From positions 62,001 through 126,000 of the forward strand of contig NZ_JAHVAB010000078.1 in NCBI RefSeq assembly GCF_019264445.1: a stretch of DNA of 64,000 nucleotides, read 5' to 3'. The notes below the pieces were generated by a model that saw only the letters and a list, made by a program, of their open reading frames with translations, had not been told where the DNA came from and did not search any database. Every line of letters starts with the position of its first letter. Within the stretch, counting starts at the first letter, position 1. This document shows, piece by piece, positions 47,483 through 55,894 of this stretch. The stretch comes from Hydrogenophaga sp. (GTDB lineage: Bacteria > Pseudomonadota > Gammaproteobacteria > Burkholderiales > Burkholderiaceae_C). Both the position numbers and the translations under genes were made by a program.

Positions 47483-48661
47483 TCAGCGTTCGACTGCGAG
47501 GGAAACCCCCATGCCGCCGCCGATGCACAACGCGGCCAGACCCTTCTTGGCGTCGCGGCGCTGCATTTCGTGCAGCAGCGTCACCAGGATGCGGCAACCC
47601 GACGCACCGATGGGGTGGCCAATGGCGATGGCACCGCCGTTGACGTTCACGCGTGCGGGGTCGATGTCCAGCGCCTTGTTGACGGCACACGCCTGGGCGG
47701 CAAAGGCTTCGTTGAGTTCGAACAGGTCCACGTCGCTGGCCTTCCAGCCTGCGCGGGCCAGGGCCTTCTTCGAGGCCGGCACCGGTCCCATGCCCATGGT
47801 GGCCGGGTCCAGGCCGCTGGTGCCGAAGGCGGCAATGCGCGCCAGCGGCTTGAGGCCCAGCGAGGCGGCCTTCTTCGCGGTCATCACCACCACGCCGGCG
47901 GCGCCGTCGTTGATGCCCGAGGCGTTGCCGGCGGTCACCGAGCCGGCCTTGTCGAACGCAGGGCGCAGGCCGGCGAGTGCTTCGGCGCTGGTCTTCTTGT
48001 TGATGAATTCATCGGTGTCGAACACCACCGGGTCGCCCTTGCGCTGCGGAATGCTCACGCCCACGATCTCGTCCTTGAACTTGCCGGCGTCCTGCGCAGC
48101 GCTCGCCTTTTGCTGGCTGCCCAGCGCGAGGGCGTCCTGCGCGTCGCGGCTGATGCCGTGTTCCTTGGCCACGTTCTCGGCCGTGATGCCCATGTGGTAT
48201 TGGTTGTACACGTCCCACAGGCCGTCCACGATCATGGTGTCGGTCATCTTCCACTCGCCCATGCGCTGGCCGTCGCGGCTGCCGTTGAGCACGTGCGGCG
48301 AAGCGCTCATGTTCTCCTGGCCACCGGCGATCACGATCTCGCTGTCGCCCCAGGCCACCGCCTGTGCCGCCAGCATCACGGCCTTCAGGCCCGAGCCGCA
48401 CACGGCGTTGATGGTGAGCGCAGGCGTTTCCTTGGCCAGCCCTGCCTTCATCATGGCCTGGCGCGCCGGGTTCTGGCCCACGCCCGCGGCCAGCACCTGG
48501 CCCATGATCACTTCGCCGATGGCGTCCACCGGCAGGCCGCTGCGGGCAAGCAGCTCCTTGATGACGATGCTGCCCAGCTCGGTGGCGGGCGTCTTGGCGA
48601 GCGAGCCGCCAAACTTGCCGACGGCGGTGCGGGCGGCTGCGACGATGACGATGTCTTCCAT
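47483..48661 (-). CDS. phaA: acetyl-CoA C-acetyltransferase (beta-ketothiolase)
   Basis: Condenses two acetyl-CoA to acetoacetyl-CoA. 392 residues: N-terminal Cys nucleophile in NAVCGSGLKAVMLA, GGQENMSASPHVL, the NEAFAAQ motif, GGAIAIGHPIGASGCR with catalytic His, and CIGGGMGVSLAVER with the second Cys. Start ATG 48661 (MEDIVIVAAART) matches the family; an upstream in-frame start is 11 codons earlier. It is the middle gene of phaC-phaA-phaB, with an inverted repeat-element pair in front of it. Confidence 0.96.
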   Translation of the reverse strand: MEDIVIVAAARTAVGKFGGSLAKTPATELGSIVIKELLARSGLPVDAIGEVIMGQVLAAGVGQNPARQAMMKAGLAKETPALTINAVCGSGLKAVMLAAQAVAWGDSEIVIAGGQENMSASPHVLNGSRDGQRMGEWKMTDTMIVDGLWDVYNQYHMGITAENVAKEHGISRDAQDALALGSQQKASAAQDAGKFKDEIVGVSIPQRKGDPVVFDTDEFINKKTSAEALAGLRPAFDKAGSVTAGNASGINDGAAGVVVMTAKKAASLGLKPLARIAAFGTSGLDPATMGMGPVPASKKALARAGWKASDVDLFELNEAFAAQACAVNKALDIDPARVNVNGGAIAIGHPIGASGCRILVTLLHEMQRRDAKKGLAALCIGGGMGVSLAVER

Positions 48662-48695
48662 GGTTCTTCCTGGTTGGTTTAGGTTTACAAACACG

Positions 48696-48768
48696 CCCGT
48701 TCGCCCTGAGCCTGTCGACGGGCCTCCAGCGGTGCTGGCGAGGGCTTCGACAGGCTCAGCCCGAACGG
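48696..48768. repeat. inverted pair of CTGAGCCTGTCGAAG-type elements (phaC-phaA junction)
   Basis: Copy at 48696-48723 (variant core CTGAGCCTGTCGACG) and an opposite-facing copy at 48742-48768 (CTTCGACAGGCTCAG), 18 bp apart, filling most of the 125-bp gap between phaC and phaA. The hairpin could adjust expression of phaA relative to phaC. Confidence 0.88.
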
Positions 48769-48786
48769 TAATCTTTCAATCGGTGG

Positions 48787-50634
48787 TCAGGCTCTGGCTT
48801 TCACATAGCGACCAGGCGCGGGCTCGATGACCGCGTAAGTCTTGCCCTTGCCAAAGGTTTTGGGCGCTGCAATTTGCTTGCCAGCCAGAGGCTTGAGCCA
48901 GGCAGACCAGTCGGTCCACCAGCTGCCCGGGTGCTCGGTGGCGCTGGCGATCCAGTCCTGCACGTCGGCGGGAAACTTGCCGGCCGGGCCGATCCAGTGG
49001 CTGCGCTTGTTCTTGGACGCGGGGTTGATCACACCGGCAATGTGGCCGGAGGCGCCCATGACAAAGCGCTTCTTGCCGGGGAATATCTGCGTGCTGCCGT
49101 ATGCGCCACCAATCGGCACGATGTGGTCTTCACGCGAGCCGTAGATGTAGACCGGCAACCTGACCTTGCGGAAATCGATCTTCTCGCCACACACCGTGGT
49201 CTTGCCCGGCTTGACGAGGTTGTTCTCCAGGTACATCTGGCGCAGGTACCACGCGTAGTAAGGACCCGGCAGGTTGGTGCTGTCGGAGTTCCAGTACAGC
49301 AGGTCAAACGGCGGCGGCGTCTCGCCCTTGAGGTAGTTGCCCACCACGTAGTTCCACACCAGGTCGTTGGGCCGCAGGAAACTGAAGGTGGTGGCCAGAT
49401 CGCGCCCGGGCATGAGGCCACCCTGGGCGAACTGCGCCTCGCGGTACTTCACGAAGTTCTCGTCGATGAACACATCCAGGATGCCGGTGTCGGTGAAATC
49501 CAGCAGCGTGGTGAGGAAGGTGGCGCTGTGCACCGGCTCTTCACCGCGCGCGGCCAGCACCGCCAGCGCGGTGCCGAGCATCGTGCCGCCCACGCAGAAG
49601 CCCAGTGCGTTGATGGTCTCGGCGCCGGCAATGTCTTGCGTCACGCCAATCGCCTGGATCACCGCGTCCTCGATGTACTGGTCCCAGGTGGCCTGGGCCA
49701 GCGACTCATCGGGGTTGCGCCAGCTCACCACGAAGGTGCGGTGGCCCTGCTCCACGCAGTAACGGATCAACGAGTTCTCGGGCTGCAGATCCAGGATGTA
49801 GAACTTGTTGATGCAGGGTGGCACCAGCAGAAACGGGCGCTCGTACACCTTCGCGGTCAGGGGCTTGTATTCGATCAGCTGGAACAGCTCGTTCTCGAAC
49901 ACCACGGCGCCTTCGGTGGTGGCCACGTTCTTGCCGACCTCGAACACGCTTTCGTCCGTCATCGACACATGACCCTGCTTCATGTCGTGCAGCAGGTTGG
50001 CCATGCCTTTGGCGATGCTCTCGCCCTGGGTTTCGATGGCTTTTTTCTGGGCCTCGGCGTTGAAGGCCAGGAAGTTGCTCGGCGCGCTCGCGTCGATCCA
50101 CTGCTGCACGGCAAAGCGCACGCGCGTGCGGGTCTTGGCGTCGCCTTGAACGGCGTCGGCGAGCGCCATCAGGGTGCGCGCATTGAGCAGGTAGGCCGCC
50201 GCTGCAAAGGCCGCCATCGGGTTGCTGGCCCAGGCGTCCGAGGCAAAACGCCGGTCACCGGCGGGCTTCACGTTGGGCCCCTGGTTCCACAGCCCGGTGA
50301 GTTCCTTGAGGTAGTTGTTCTGGATCTCCAGCAGCTGCGCGGGGTCGAAGCTCACCGGCTGGCCGTTGTGGCCCTGGTTGAACATGTCACCCATGGGCGG
50401 CATGCCGGGGAAAGCCGCACCCACCGAGGGCATGGCCATGCCGAATGGATTGGCCGCCCCGGCCTGTGGCATGAACGCCTTGAAGGCGGCGAAAGGGTCG
50501 CTGGCGCCTGGCTGGGCGGCGGCTGCAGCGCCAGGGAAAGTCTGGGCCATCTGGGTCCACTGCTGGACGAGGTTTTGCTGGAACTGCTGTGCGGTTTCCA
50601 GCCAGTCTGTGGGTGGGTTTTTGCCCGATGTCAT
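48787..50634 (-). CDS. phaC: class I poly(3-hydroxyalkanoate) synthase
   Basis: Polymerises (R)-3-hydroxybutyryl-CoA on granule surfaces. 615 residues from ATG 50634 (AGGAGA upstream): an Ala/Pro/Met-rich N-domain (about 1-200), then the alpha/beta-hydrolase core with lipase-like box GFCVGGTM, nucleophile near C347. Catalytic Asp lies in the region IYGSREDHIVPIGGAYGS and His in GASGHIAGVINP. Length and motifs fit class I PhaC (about 590-630). It heads the phaCAB operon; no phaR or phasin gene lies in the window. Confidence 0.96.
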   Translation of the reverse strand: MTSGKNPPTDWLETAQQFQQNLVQQWTQMAQTFPGAAAAAQPGASDPFAAFKAFMPQAGAANPFGMAMPSVGAAFPGMPPMGDMFNQGHNGQPVSFDPAQLLEIQNNYLKELTGLWNQGPNVKPAGDRRFASDAWASNPMAAFAAAAYLLNARTLMALADAVQGDAKTRTRVRFAVQQWIDASAPSNFLAFNAEAQKKAIETQGESIAKGMANLLHDMKQGHVSMTDESVFEVGKNVATTEGAVVFENELFQLIEYKPLTAKVYERPFLLVPPCINKFYILDLQPENSLIRYCVEQGHRTFVVSWRNPDESLAQATWDQYIEDAVIQAIGVTQDIAGAETINALGFCVGGTMLGTALAVLAARGEEPVHSATFLTTLLDFTDTGILDVFIDENFVKYREAQFAQGGLMPGRDLATTFSFLRPNDLVWNYVVGNYLKGETPPPFDLLYWNSDSTNLPGPYYAWYLRQMYLENNLVKPGKTTVCGEKIDFRKVRLPVYIYGSREDHIVPIGGAYGSTQIFPGKKRFVMGASGHIAGVINPASKNKRSHWIGPAGKFPADVQDWIASATEHPGSWWTDWSAWLKPLAGKQIAAPKTFGKGKTYAVIEPAPGRYVKARA

Positions 50635-50762
50635 GCTGGTCTCCTGGGATGTTGCCTGCGACTTATCATGGGCAGCCCGAGGGAGAGATTCCGGATCTTC
50701 CCCAGGGTTTTCGTGCCAGCATCCCGCAGGCTGACACGGTGGTCCGGGCTGCAAGGAATGAT

Positions 50763-51065
50763 GTGTATCTGGTGGTGATCGGTTGGATGTACGTGGTGCT
50801 CATGATGTCGGTGGCCGAAGCCACCAACACCACAGGCTCTGTGCTGGGAGCCATTGTGACCTTTTTTCTGTACGGTTTGCTGCCAGTCGCACTGGTGGTT
50901 TACCTGATGCTCACGCCCCAAAGACGCAAGGCCATCAAGGCCCGCGAAGCCGCCGAACTGCAGGCACAGCAGCAAGCCGCGGCCTCAGCCGATCCAGATG
51001 CAGGCGGCCATGCGGCCGGTGCTGCCCAGGCGCCCGGCGTCTCGCCGGTGCGAAAAGAACCGTGA
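50763..51065 (+). CDS. small membrane protein, hypothetical
   Basis: 100 residues from GTG 50763, which sits 5 bp after AAGGA; ATG 50787 is an alternative. Two hydrophobic helices (about 1-18 and 28-50, AIVTFFLYGLLPVALVVYLM) precede a basic/Ala-Gln-rich cytoplasmic tail (RKAIKAREAAELQAQQQ). The family is unrecognised, though similar short proteins occur in Burkholderiales (recollection). Its last 81 bp overlap the 3' end of the convergent pgeF gene. It is divergent from phaC with about 128 bp between starts. Confidence 0.6.
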   Translation: MYLVVIGWMYVVLMMSVAEATNTTGSVLGAIVTFFLYGLLPVALVVYLMLTPQRRKAIKAREAAELQAQQQAAASADPDAGGHAAGAAQAPGVSPVRKEP

Positions 51066-51755
51066 GGCCTGGCTGACGGTGCACCAGTCGGCACGGCCGT
51101 CGTTGCCGTGCACATCGGTCACCCCGGCGGCGGCCAGCCTGCGGCGCGCGAGCGCAGGCAGATCGGCGAGAAACTTGTCCTCGCTCCCGGGCCAGAAGTG
51201 CGCTGCGGCCCCGGCATCAGCACCCATGAACGCCTCGCACACCTCGGCCCCGACCTCGAAGGCCTGAGGCCCGATGCAGGGGCCCAGCCAGGCCATCACC
51301 TCACCCTCGCCCGCCGCCTCGCGCAGCGCCTGCACCGTCGCTTCGATCACACCGTGGGCCAGGCCACGCCAGCCGGCGTGCGAGGCCGCCACCGCCGTGC
51401 CGGACGCGTGCGCCAGCAGCACGGGCAGGCAGTCCGCCACCATGATGGTGGCGACCACGCCCGCCCCTTGCACGACGCAGCCATCGGCCACGGTGCCATT
51501 GGCCGTGTCCGGCTGCAGGCGCACCACCTGCGTGCCGTGCACCTGCTGCAGAAACACGGGCCGCGCCGGTGCCGTGAACGCAGCCAGCCGCTCGCGGTTG
51601 GCCGCCACGGCCAGTGGCTCGTCGCGCACATGGTCGCCCAGGTTGAAGCTGTCGAAGGGCGGCACCGACACGCCACCGGAGCGCGTGGTGAACAGCGCCC
51701 GCACGCCCGGCGGCGCAGGCCAGTCGGGGGTGATGCCGTCGGCCGCCTGCAGCAT
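50985..51755 (-). CDS. pgeF: peptidoglycan editing factor PgeF / multicopper polyphenol oxidase-like (YfiH)
   Basis: 256 residues of the DUF152/laccase-domain family: FTTRSGGVSVPPFDSFNLG, QQVHGTQVV, the metal-ligand set ADCLPVLLA, ASHAGWRGLAHGVIE and WLGPCIGPQAFEVG. E. coli YfiH removes wrongly incorporated L-Ser precursors from peptidoglycan building (known). ATG 51755 overlaps the stop of the upstream isomerase as TGATG, so translation is coupled; an upstream in-frame start at 51776 is less likely. Its 3' end overlaps the convergent small gene by 81 bp. Confidence 0.9.
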   Translation of the reverse strand: MLQAADGITPDWPAPPGVRALFTTRSGGVSVPPFDSFNLGDHVRDEPLAVAANRERLAAFTAPARPVFLQQVHGTQVVRLQPDTANGTVADGCVVQGAGVVATIMVADCLPVLLAHASGTAVAASHAGWRGLAHGVIEATVQALREAAGEGEVMAWLGPCIGPQAFEVGAEVCEAFMGADAGAAAHFWPGSEDKFLADLPALARRRLAAAGVTDVHGNDGRADWCTVSQASRFFSHRRDAGRLGSTGRMAACIWIG

Positions 51756-52396
51756 CAGGCTTCGGCGTCGGGGCAAGCGGAGGGTTGGGCCTGCTGAAAC
51801 GCGGGATGGGCCATGCAGGCCTCAAAGGCGGCCATGGTGCGCGTCAGGCCACTGAAATCGGTCTTGAAGCGCTGGCCGTTGAAGATTTGTGGCACCAGGC
51901 AGCAGTCGGCCATGGTGGGGGTGTCGCCAAAGCAGTAGGTCGACGCGGGCTGCTGCTCCAGCTGGCGCTCGAACGACTCCAGCCCCGCACGCACCCAGTG
52001 GCGGTACCAGACGTTCTTGGGCTCCTCTTCCACCTTGAGTTCCTTGGTGAGGTACTTGAGCACGCGCAGGTTGTTGATCGGGTGGATTTCGCAGGCCACG
52101 ATCTGCGAGAGCGCGCGCACGCGGGCACGACCCAGCGCGTCGGCGGGCAGGAGCGCTGGCGCAGGCTGCAGCTCATCGAGGTATTCGATGATCGCCATCG
52201 ACTGCGTCAGCCGCGTGCCGTCGTCGAGCTCGAGCAACGGCACCAGGCCTTCCACCGCCTTGTCGGTGAAAGCGGGCAGCTTATGGTCGCCGCGCGCGAT
52301 GTGCACGGGGATGTAGTCGTAGGCGATGCCTTTGAGCGCCAGCGCAATGCGCACGCGAAACGAGGCCGAGGAGCGGAAGTAGTTGTAGAGCTTCAT
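51755..52396 (-). CDS. maiA: maleylacetoacetate / maleylpyruvate isomerase (zeta-class GST)
   Basis: Glutathione-dependent cis-trans isomerase of tyrosine (maleylacetoacetate) or gentisate (maleylpyruvate) degradation. 213 residues: SSASFRVRIALALKGIAYDY with the glutathione Ser, QSMAIIEYLDELQPAPALLP, ALSQIVACEIHPINNLRVLKYL (a zeta-class hallmark) and GDTPTMADCCLVPQ. MaiA and NagL cannot be told apart; the nearby fumarylpyruvate-hydrolase-like gene (57764) would fit either. TGATG coupling to pgeF downstream; 48 bp after the OYE gene. Confidence 0.88.
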   Translation of the reverse strand: MKLYNYFRSSASFRVRIALALKGIAYDYIPVHIARGDHKLPAFTDKAVEGLVPLLELDDGTRLTQSMAIIEYLDELQPAPALLPADALGRARVRALSQIVACEIHPINNLRVLKYLTKELKVEEEPKNVWYRHWVRAGLESFERQLEQQPASTYCFGDTPTMADCCLVPQIFNGQRFKTDFSGLTRTMAAFEACMAHPAFQQAQPSACPDAEA

Positions 52397-52443
52397 GCGC
52401 CCAAGGATAAACCCGCCGGCCCGGGCCCCGTTGCCTTTCCGGC

Positions 52444-53541
52444 TTACAGCGTCGGGTAGTCGGTGTAACCCTTCGCACCACCACCGTAGAACGTGGTCTT
52501 GTCCGGCTCGTTGAAGGGGCCGCCCTGTTTGAGGCGGGCGACGAGATCCGGGTTGGCGATGTAGGTCTTGCCGAAAGCGACCAGATCGGCGCCGTCTTCC
52601 ACAGCCTGCTGCGCCAGCGGCAGGTCGTAGCCGTTGTTGACCATCCACGCGGCCTTGCCGCCGGCCACGCGGTACGCGCTGCGCAAGGCGGCGTAGTCGA
52701 ATGGTCGGTCGGCCAGCTCGCGTGGGCCGCCGGTGGCGCCTTCAATGAAATGCACGTAGGCCAGATCGAAGCCCGCCAGTTCGCGCATCACATGCGCAAA
52801 CAAGGGTTGCGGGTCGGCGTCCACCACGTCGTTGGCCGGCGTCACCGGCGAGAGGCGGATGCCGGTGCGGCCGGCGCCGATGGCATCCGTCACCGCCTTG
52901 ACCACCTCGAGCAGCAGGCGCGAGCGGTTCTCGATGCTGCCGCCGTAGGCGTCGGTGCGCTGGTTGCTGCCGGTCTTCAGGAACTGATCGATCAGGTAGC
53001 CGTTGGCGGCATGAATCTCCACGCCGTCAAAGCCCGCTTCGATGGCGGCCAGCGCCGCCTTGCGGTAGTCCTCGACGATGCCGGGCAGCTCGGCGAGCTC
53101 AAGTGCACGCGGCACCGAGGTGTCGACGAAGGTGGGTACGCCGTCCTTGATGAGCACGGTCTTGGTCTTGGCCGCAATGGCCGATGGCGCCACGGGGGCA
53201 CCGCCGCCGGGCTGCAGCTCGGTGTGCGACACGCGGCCCACATGCCAGAGCTGGGTGACGATCTTGCCGCCCGCGGCGTGCACGGCTGCGGTCACGCGTT
53301 TCCAGCCGTCGATCTGCTCGGGCGCGTAGAGCCCGGGCACGTCCGCATAACCCTGGCCCTGGTGGCTGATGGCGGTGGCTTCGGTGATGAGCAGGCCGGC
53401 CGTGGCGCGCTGCTCGTAATAGGTGGCCATGAGCGGCGTAGGCACGGCGCCCGGCGCGCGGTTGCGCGTGAGGGGCGCCATGACGACGCGGTTGGACAGG
53501 GTCAGCTGGCCAGCGGTGGTGGGTTCGAACAGTCGGGTCAT
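52444..53541 (-). CDS. nemA: Old Yellow Enzyme family alkene reductase (NemA type)
   Basis: 365-residue FMN TIM barrel reducing activated C=C bonds and nitro compounds with NAD(P)H. Motifs: NRVVMAPLTRNRA, LITEATAISHQGQGY, LWHVGRVSH, GVEIHAANGYLIDQFL (His-x-x-Asn substrate pair), RLSPVTPANDV, and FGKTYIANPDLVARL. Start ATG 53541 (MTRLFEPTTAGQL). It belongs to the minus-strand set OYE-maiA-pgeF. NemA-like is the best guess; the natural substrate is unknown. The region 53542-53708 upstream contains no gene. Confidence 0.9.
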   Translation of the reverse strand: MTRLFEPTTAGQLTLSNRVVMAPLTRNRAPGAVPTPLMATYYEQRATAGLLITEATAISHQGQGYADVPGLYAPEQIDGWKRVTAAVHAAGGKIVTQLWHVGRVSHTELQPGGGAPVAPSAIAAKTKTVLIKDGVPTFVDTSVPRALELAELPGIVEDYRKAALAAIEAGFDGVEIHAANGYLIDQFLKTGSNQRTDAYGGSIENRSRLLLEVVKAVTDAIGAGRTGIRLSPVTPANDVVDADPQPLFAHVMRELAGFDLAYVHFIEGATGGPRELADRPFDYAALRSAYRVAGGKAAWMVNNGYDLPLAQQAVEDGADLVAFGKTYIANPDLVARLKQGGPFNEPDKTTFYGGGAKGYTDYPTL

Positions 53542-53708
53542 GTGGGGCGTGGCAATCAAACGGTGGAGGGGCATGCACGGTGTGCGCATGCAGGCCGGCC
53601 ATTGTGCGCAGCCGCCTTCGCAGGCTGGTCCACCGCCACCAAAAGCCCCACCGTCTCAGGGACGTTGACACACCACGGGCACGGACTGCCCGGTTGTGGT
53701 GACGGCCT

Positions 53709-54428
53709 TCAGCCCACCACGAGGCGAATGCCCGGCAGCACCTGCTCGGACTCGGCCCTGCGCTCCAGCGCCATGCGCATGTTCATCTGCGCCACCTCGG
53801 TGTGCTCCATCGCCAGCGACTGGGCCCGCGCGCTTTCACCCCGGCGCAGCGCATCAAACAGCATGTGGTGTTGGCGGTGTGCATAGAGCATCCAGTCGCG
53901 GTCCATGGCCAGCGTGCCTTGCATCGGCAGCATGGCCGAGGCGGGCGCAAAGGGCAGCTTGTCGTTGAGCGCCACGGCGCGCTGCAACGCGCGGTTGCCG
54001 CAGGCGTCCAGGATGAGCGCGTGAAATCGGTCGTTCATCACCGAGTACGCGGCATAGCTCTCGATGGTCAGCGGGTTGTCGGCCAGCAGGCGGTCGCCCT
54101 CGTCCAGCACGGTCTGCAACTGACCCTGCAGCTGGCGCGACACACCATGCTCGGCCACCAGCCGTGCGGCCATGCCTTCCAGATGCCCACGCACCGAGAT
54201 GGCGTCGATCACTTCCTGCGCCGTGAACTGCCGCACCAGGTATTTGCCGGTCTCGTTCGCCTCGACCAGCCCCTCCTGCTCCAGCGTCACCAGCGCGGCC
54301 CGCACAGGTGTGCGCGAGGCGCCCAGGCGCTCGGCCAGCTGTTGCTCGGCCAGGCGCTGGCCGGGTTCGAACTGACCGCTGAGGATCAGGTCGCGCAGTT
54401 GCATCAAAACGGTGTCTTGCAAGCTCAT
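53709..54428 (-). CDS. GntR family (FCD) transcriptional regulator
   Basis: 239 residues from ATG 54428: winged helix (VLMQLRDLILSGQFEPGQRL, ASRTPVRAALVTLEQEGLV) and FCD domain (NDRFHALILDACGN, RQHHMLFDALRRGE). It is divergent from the Rieske oxygenase gene, and a GGTATACC palindrome lies between them. It is therefore the probable regulator of the oxygenase-GS-ferredoxin cluster (VanR/FadR-like logic, inferred). Confidence 0.88.
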   Translation of the reverse strand: MSLQDTVLMQLRDLILSGQFEPGQRLAEQQLAERLGASRTPVRAALVTLEQEGLVEANETGKYLVRQFTAQEVIDAISVRGHLEGMAARLVAEHGVSRQLQGQLQTVLDEGDRLLADNPLTIESYAAYSVMNDRFHALILDACGNRALQRAVALNDKLPFAPASAMLPMQGTLAMDRDWMLYAHRQHHMLFDALRRGESARAQSLAMEHTEVAQMNMRMALERRAESEQVLPGIRLVVG

Positions 54429-54454
54429 GGCGCAAACTGTACACGGAAATTGAA

Positions 54455-54470
54455 AAACGGTATACCATTT
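54455..54470. promoter_or_regulatory. GGTATACC operator candidate
   Basis: AAACGGTATACCATTT, a 16-bp palindrome with one mismatch, between divergent GntR and Rieske oxygenase genes. FCD-type GntR proteins often bind TGGTATACCA-like sites (family knowledge). Confidence 0.6.
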
Positions 54471-54514
54471 CGCCACACACCCACCACCCACCCCTTTTTC
54501 TGCCGGAGATGTCC

Positions 54515-55894
54515 ATGAAAGCCGAACTCAATCAACGCATCACCCAGGTCGGGCCGGGCACGCCCGGCGGCGAGTTGCTGCGCCGCTACTGGCAGCCGGT
54601 GGCCTTGCTCGATGAATTCAACCCCGCGCTGGTCCCCGAGATGGCGGTGCGCCCTGTCAAGGCGGTGCGCGTGCTGGGGCAGAACTTCGTGCTGTTCCGC
54701 AATGCCCAGGGCGAATTCGGCCTGCTCGACCGCGATTGCCCGCACCGGGGTGCCGACCTCGCCTTCGGCCGCAATGAAGGCGACGGCCTGCGGTGCCCGT
54801 TTCACGGCTGGAAGTTCGACACCACCGGCCAGTGCATCGAAACCCCCGCGGAACCTGCCGGCAGCAAGATGTGCAGCCGCATCCAGCAGCGCAGCTACCC
54901 GCTCGTGCAGCGCAGTGGCGTGCTGTTTGGGTGGTTTGGCCCCGAAGACCAGACGCCGCCGCCCTTCCCCGAACTCGACTGCTTCAAGGCGCCAGACACC
55001 CACACCTTCGCCTTCAAGGGCCTGTGGCATTGCAACTGGCTGCAGTCGCTGGAAGTGGGCATCGACCCCGCGCACGCGTCGTACCTGCACCGCTTTTTCA
55101 ACGATGGATCGCTCGAAGACAGCTACGGCAAACAGTTCCGCGGCGCCAGCGCAGGCGACGTGGGCGGCGAGCGCTGGCCCATGACGCGCGTGATGCGCGA
55201 ATTCGGCCAGCCCGAGATCAGCTTCGAGGCCAAGCCCTACGGCTTCCAGCTCACCGCGCTGCGCCCCATGACCGACGAACTCACCCACGTGCGCGTGACC
55301 AACGCGGTGTTCCCGCAGACCTTCGTCATTCCGCTGTCGGAGACCATGACGATCACGCAGATGCACGTGCCCGTGGACGACACACACAACTACTGGTACG
55401 CCTTCTTCACCAGCTTCACTGGCCCGGTTGACAAGGAAGCCATGCGCACGCCGCGCCTGCAGGCCGTCACCCTGCCCGACTACATCCCGAAGTCGGGCCG
55501 CCACAACAACTGGGGCTTCAACGCCGAAGAACAACAGAACCGCACCTACCTCGGCATGGGCGAGGACGACATCAACGTGCACGACCAGTGGGCCTGCGAA
55601 AGCATGGGCCCCATCCAGGACCGCACACGCGAGCACCTCGGCACCACCGACAAGGTGGTGATGGCCCACCGCCGCCTGCTGCTGCAAGCCATCGACTCGG
55701 TGGAGCAAGGCGGCACCGCCCCCGGCGTGGCCGACCCCGCCCTGCACGGCCAAATTGCCGGGCCGGACACGGTCGACGGCATCGCGCCCGCAAAAGATTG
55801 GGAGAACTGGTGGCAGGACGCTGTGCGCGACAAGCGCGAGGGCGCACCCTGGCACCACAAGGCCTCGGCCGAGGAAACGGCGGGGGCGAAATGA
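54515..55894 (+). CDS. Rieske non-heme iron aromatic-ring oxygenase, alpha subunit (phthalate-dioxygenase/VanA type)
   Basis: 459 residues from ATG 54515, six bases after GGAG; ATG 54509 abuts the GGAG and is less likely. Rieske cluster: C75-P-H77 and C94-P-F-H97 (CPHRGADL, CPFHGWKF). Mononuclear iron site: D184-P-A-H187-A-S-Y-L-H192. The C-terminal part (about 200-440) is long, as in the phthalate 4,5-dioxygenase branch, which is an alpha-only oligomer needing a separate reductase. It overlaps the GS-like gene by ATGA. The substrate is unknown; gamma-glutamylated aromatic amine is one hypothesis from context. Confidence 0.9.
   Translation: MKAELNQRITQVGPGTPGGELLRRYWQPVALLDEFNPALVPEMAVRPVKAVRVLGQNFVLFRNAQGEFGLLDRDCPHRGADLAFGRNEGDGLRCPFHGWKFDTTGQCIETPAEPAGSKMCSRIQQRSYPLVQRSGVLFGWFGPEDQTPPPFPELDCFKAPDTHTFAFKGLWHCNWLQSLEVGIDPAHASYLHRFFNDGSLEDSYGKQFRGASAGDVGGERWPMTRVMREFGQPEISFEAKPYGFQLTALRPMTDELTHVRVTNAVFPQTFVIPLSETMTITQMHVPVDDTHNYWYAFFTSFTGPVDKEAMRTPRLQAVTLPDYIPKSGRHNNWGFNAEEQQNRTYLGMGEDDINVHDQWACESMGPIQDRTREHLGTTDKVVMAHRRLLLQAIDSVEQGGTAPGVADPALHGQIAGPDTVDGIAPAKDWENWWQDAVRDKREGAPWHHKASAEETAGAK

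Noticed and set aside
53542-53708. Possible small gene between OYE and GntR genes
   Set aside because: No frame with a ribosome site and reasonable codon use; nothing else recognisable in the gap.
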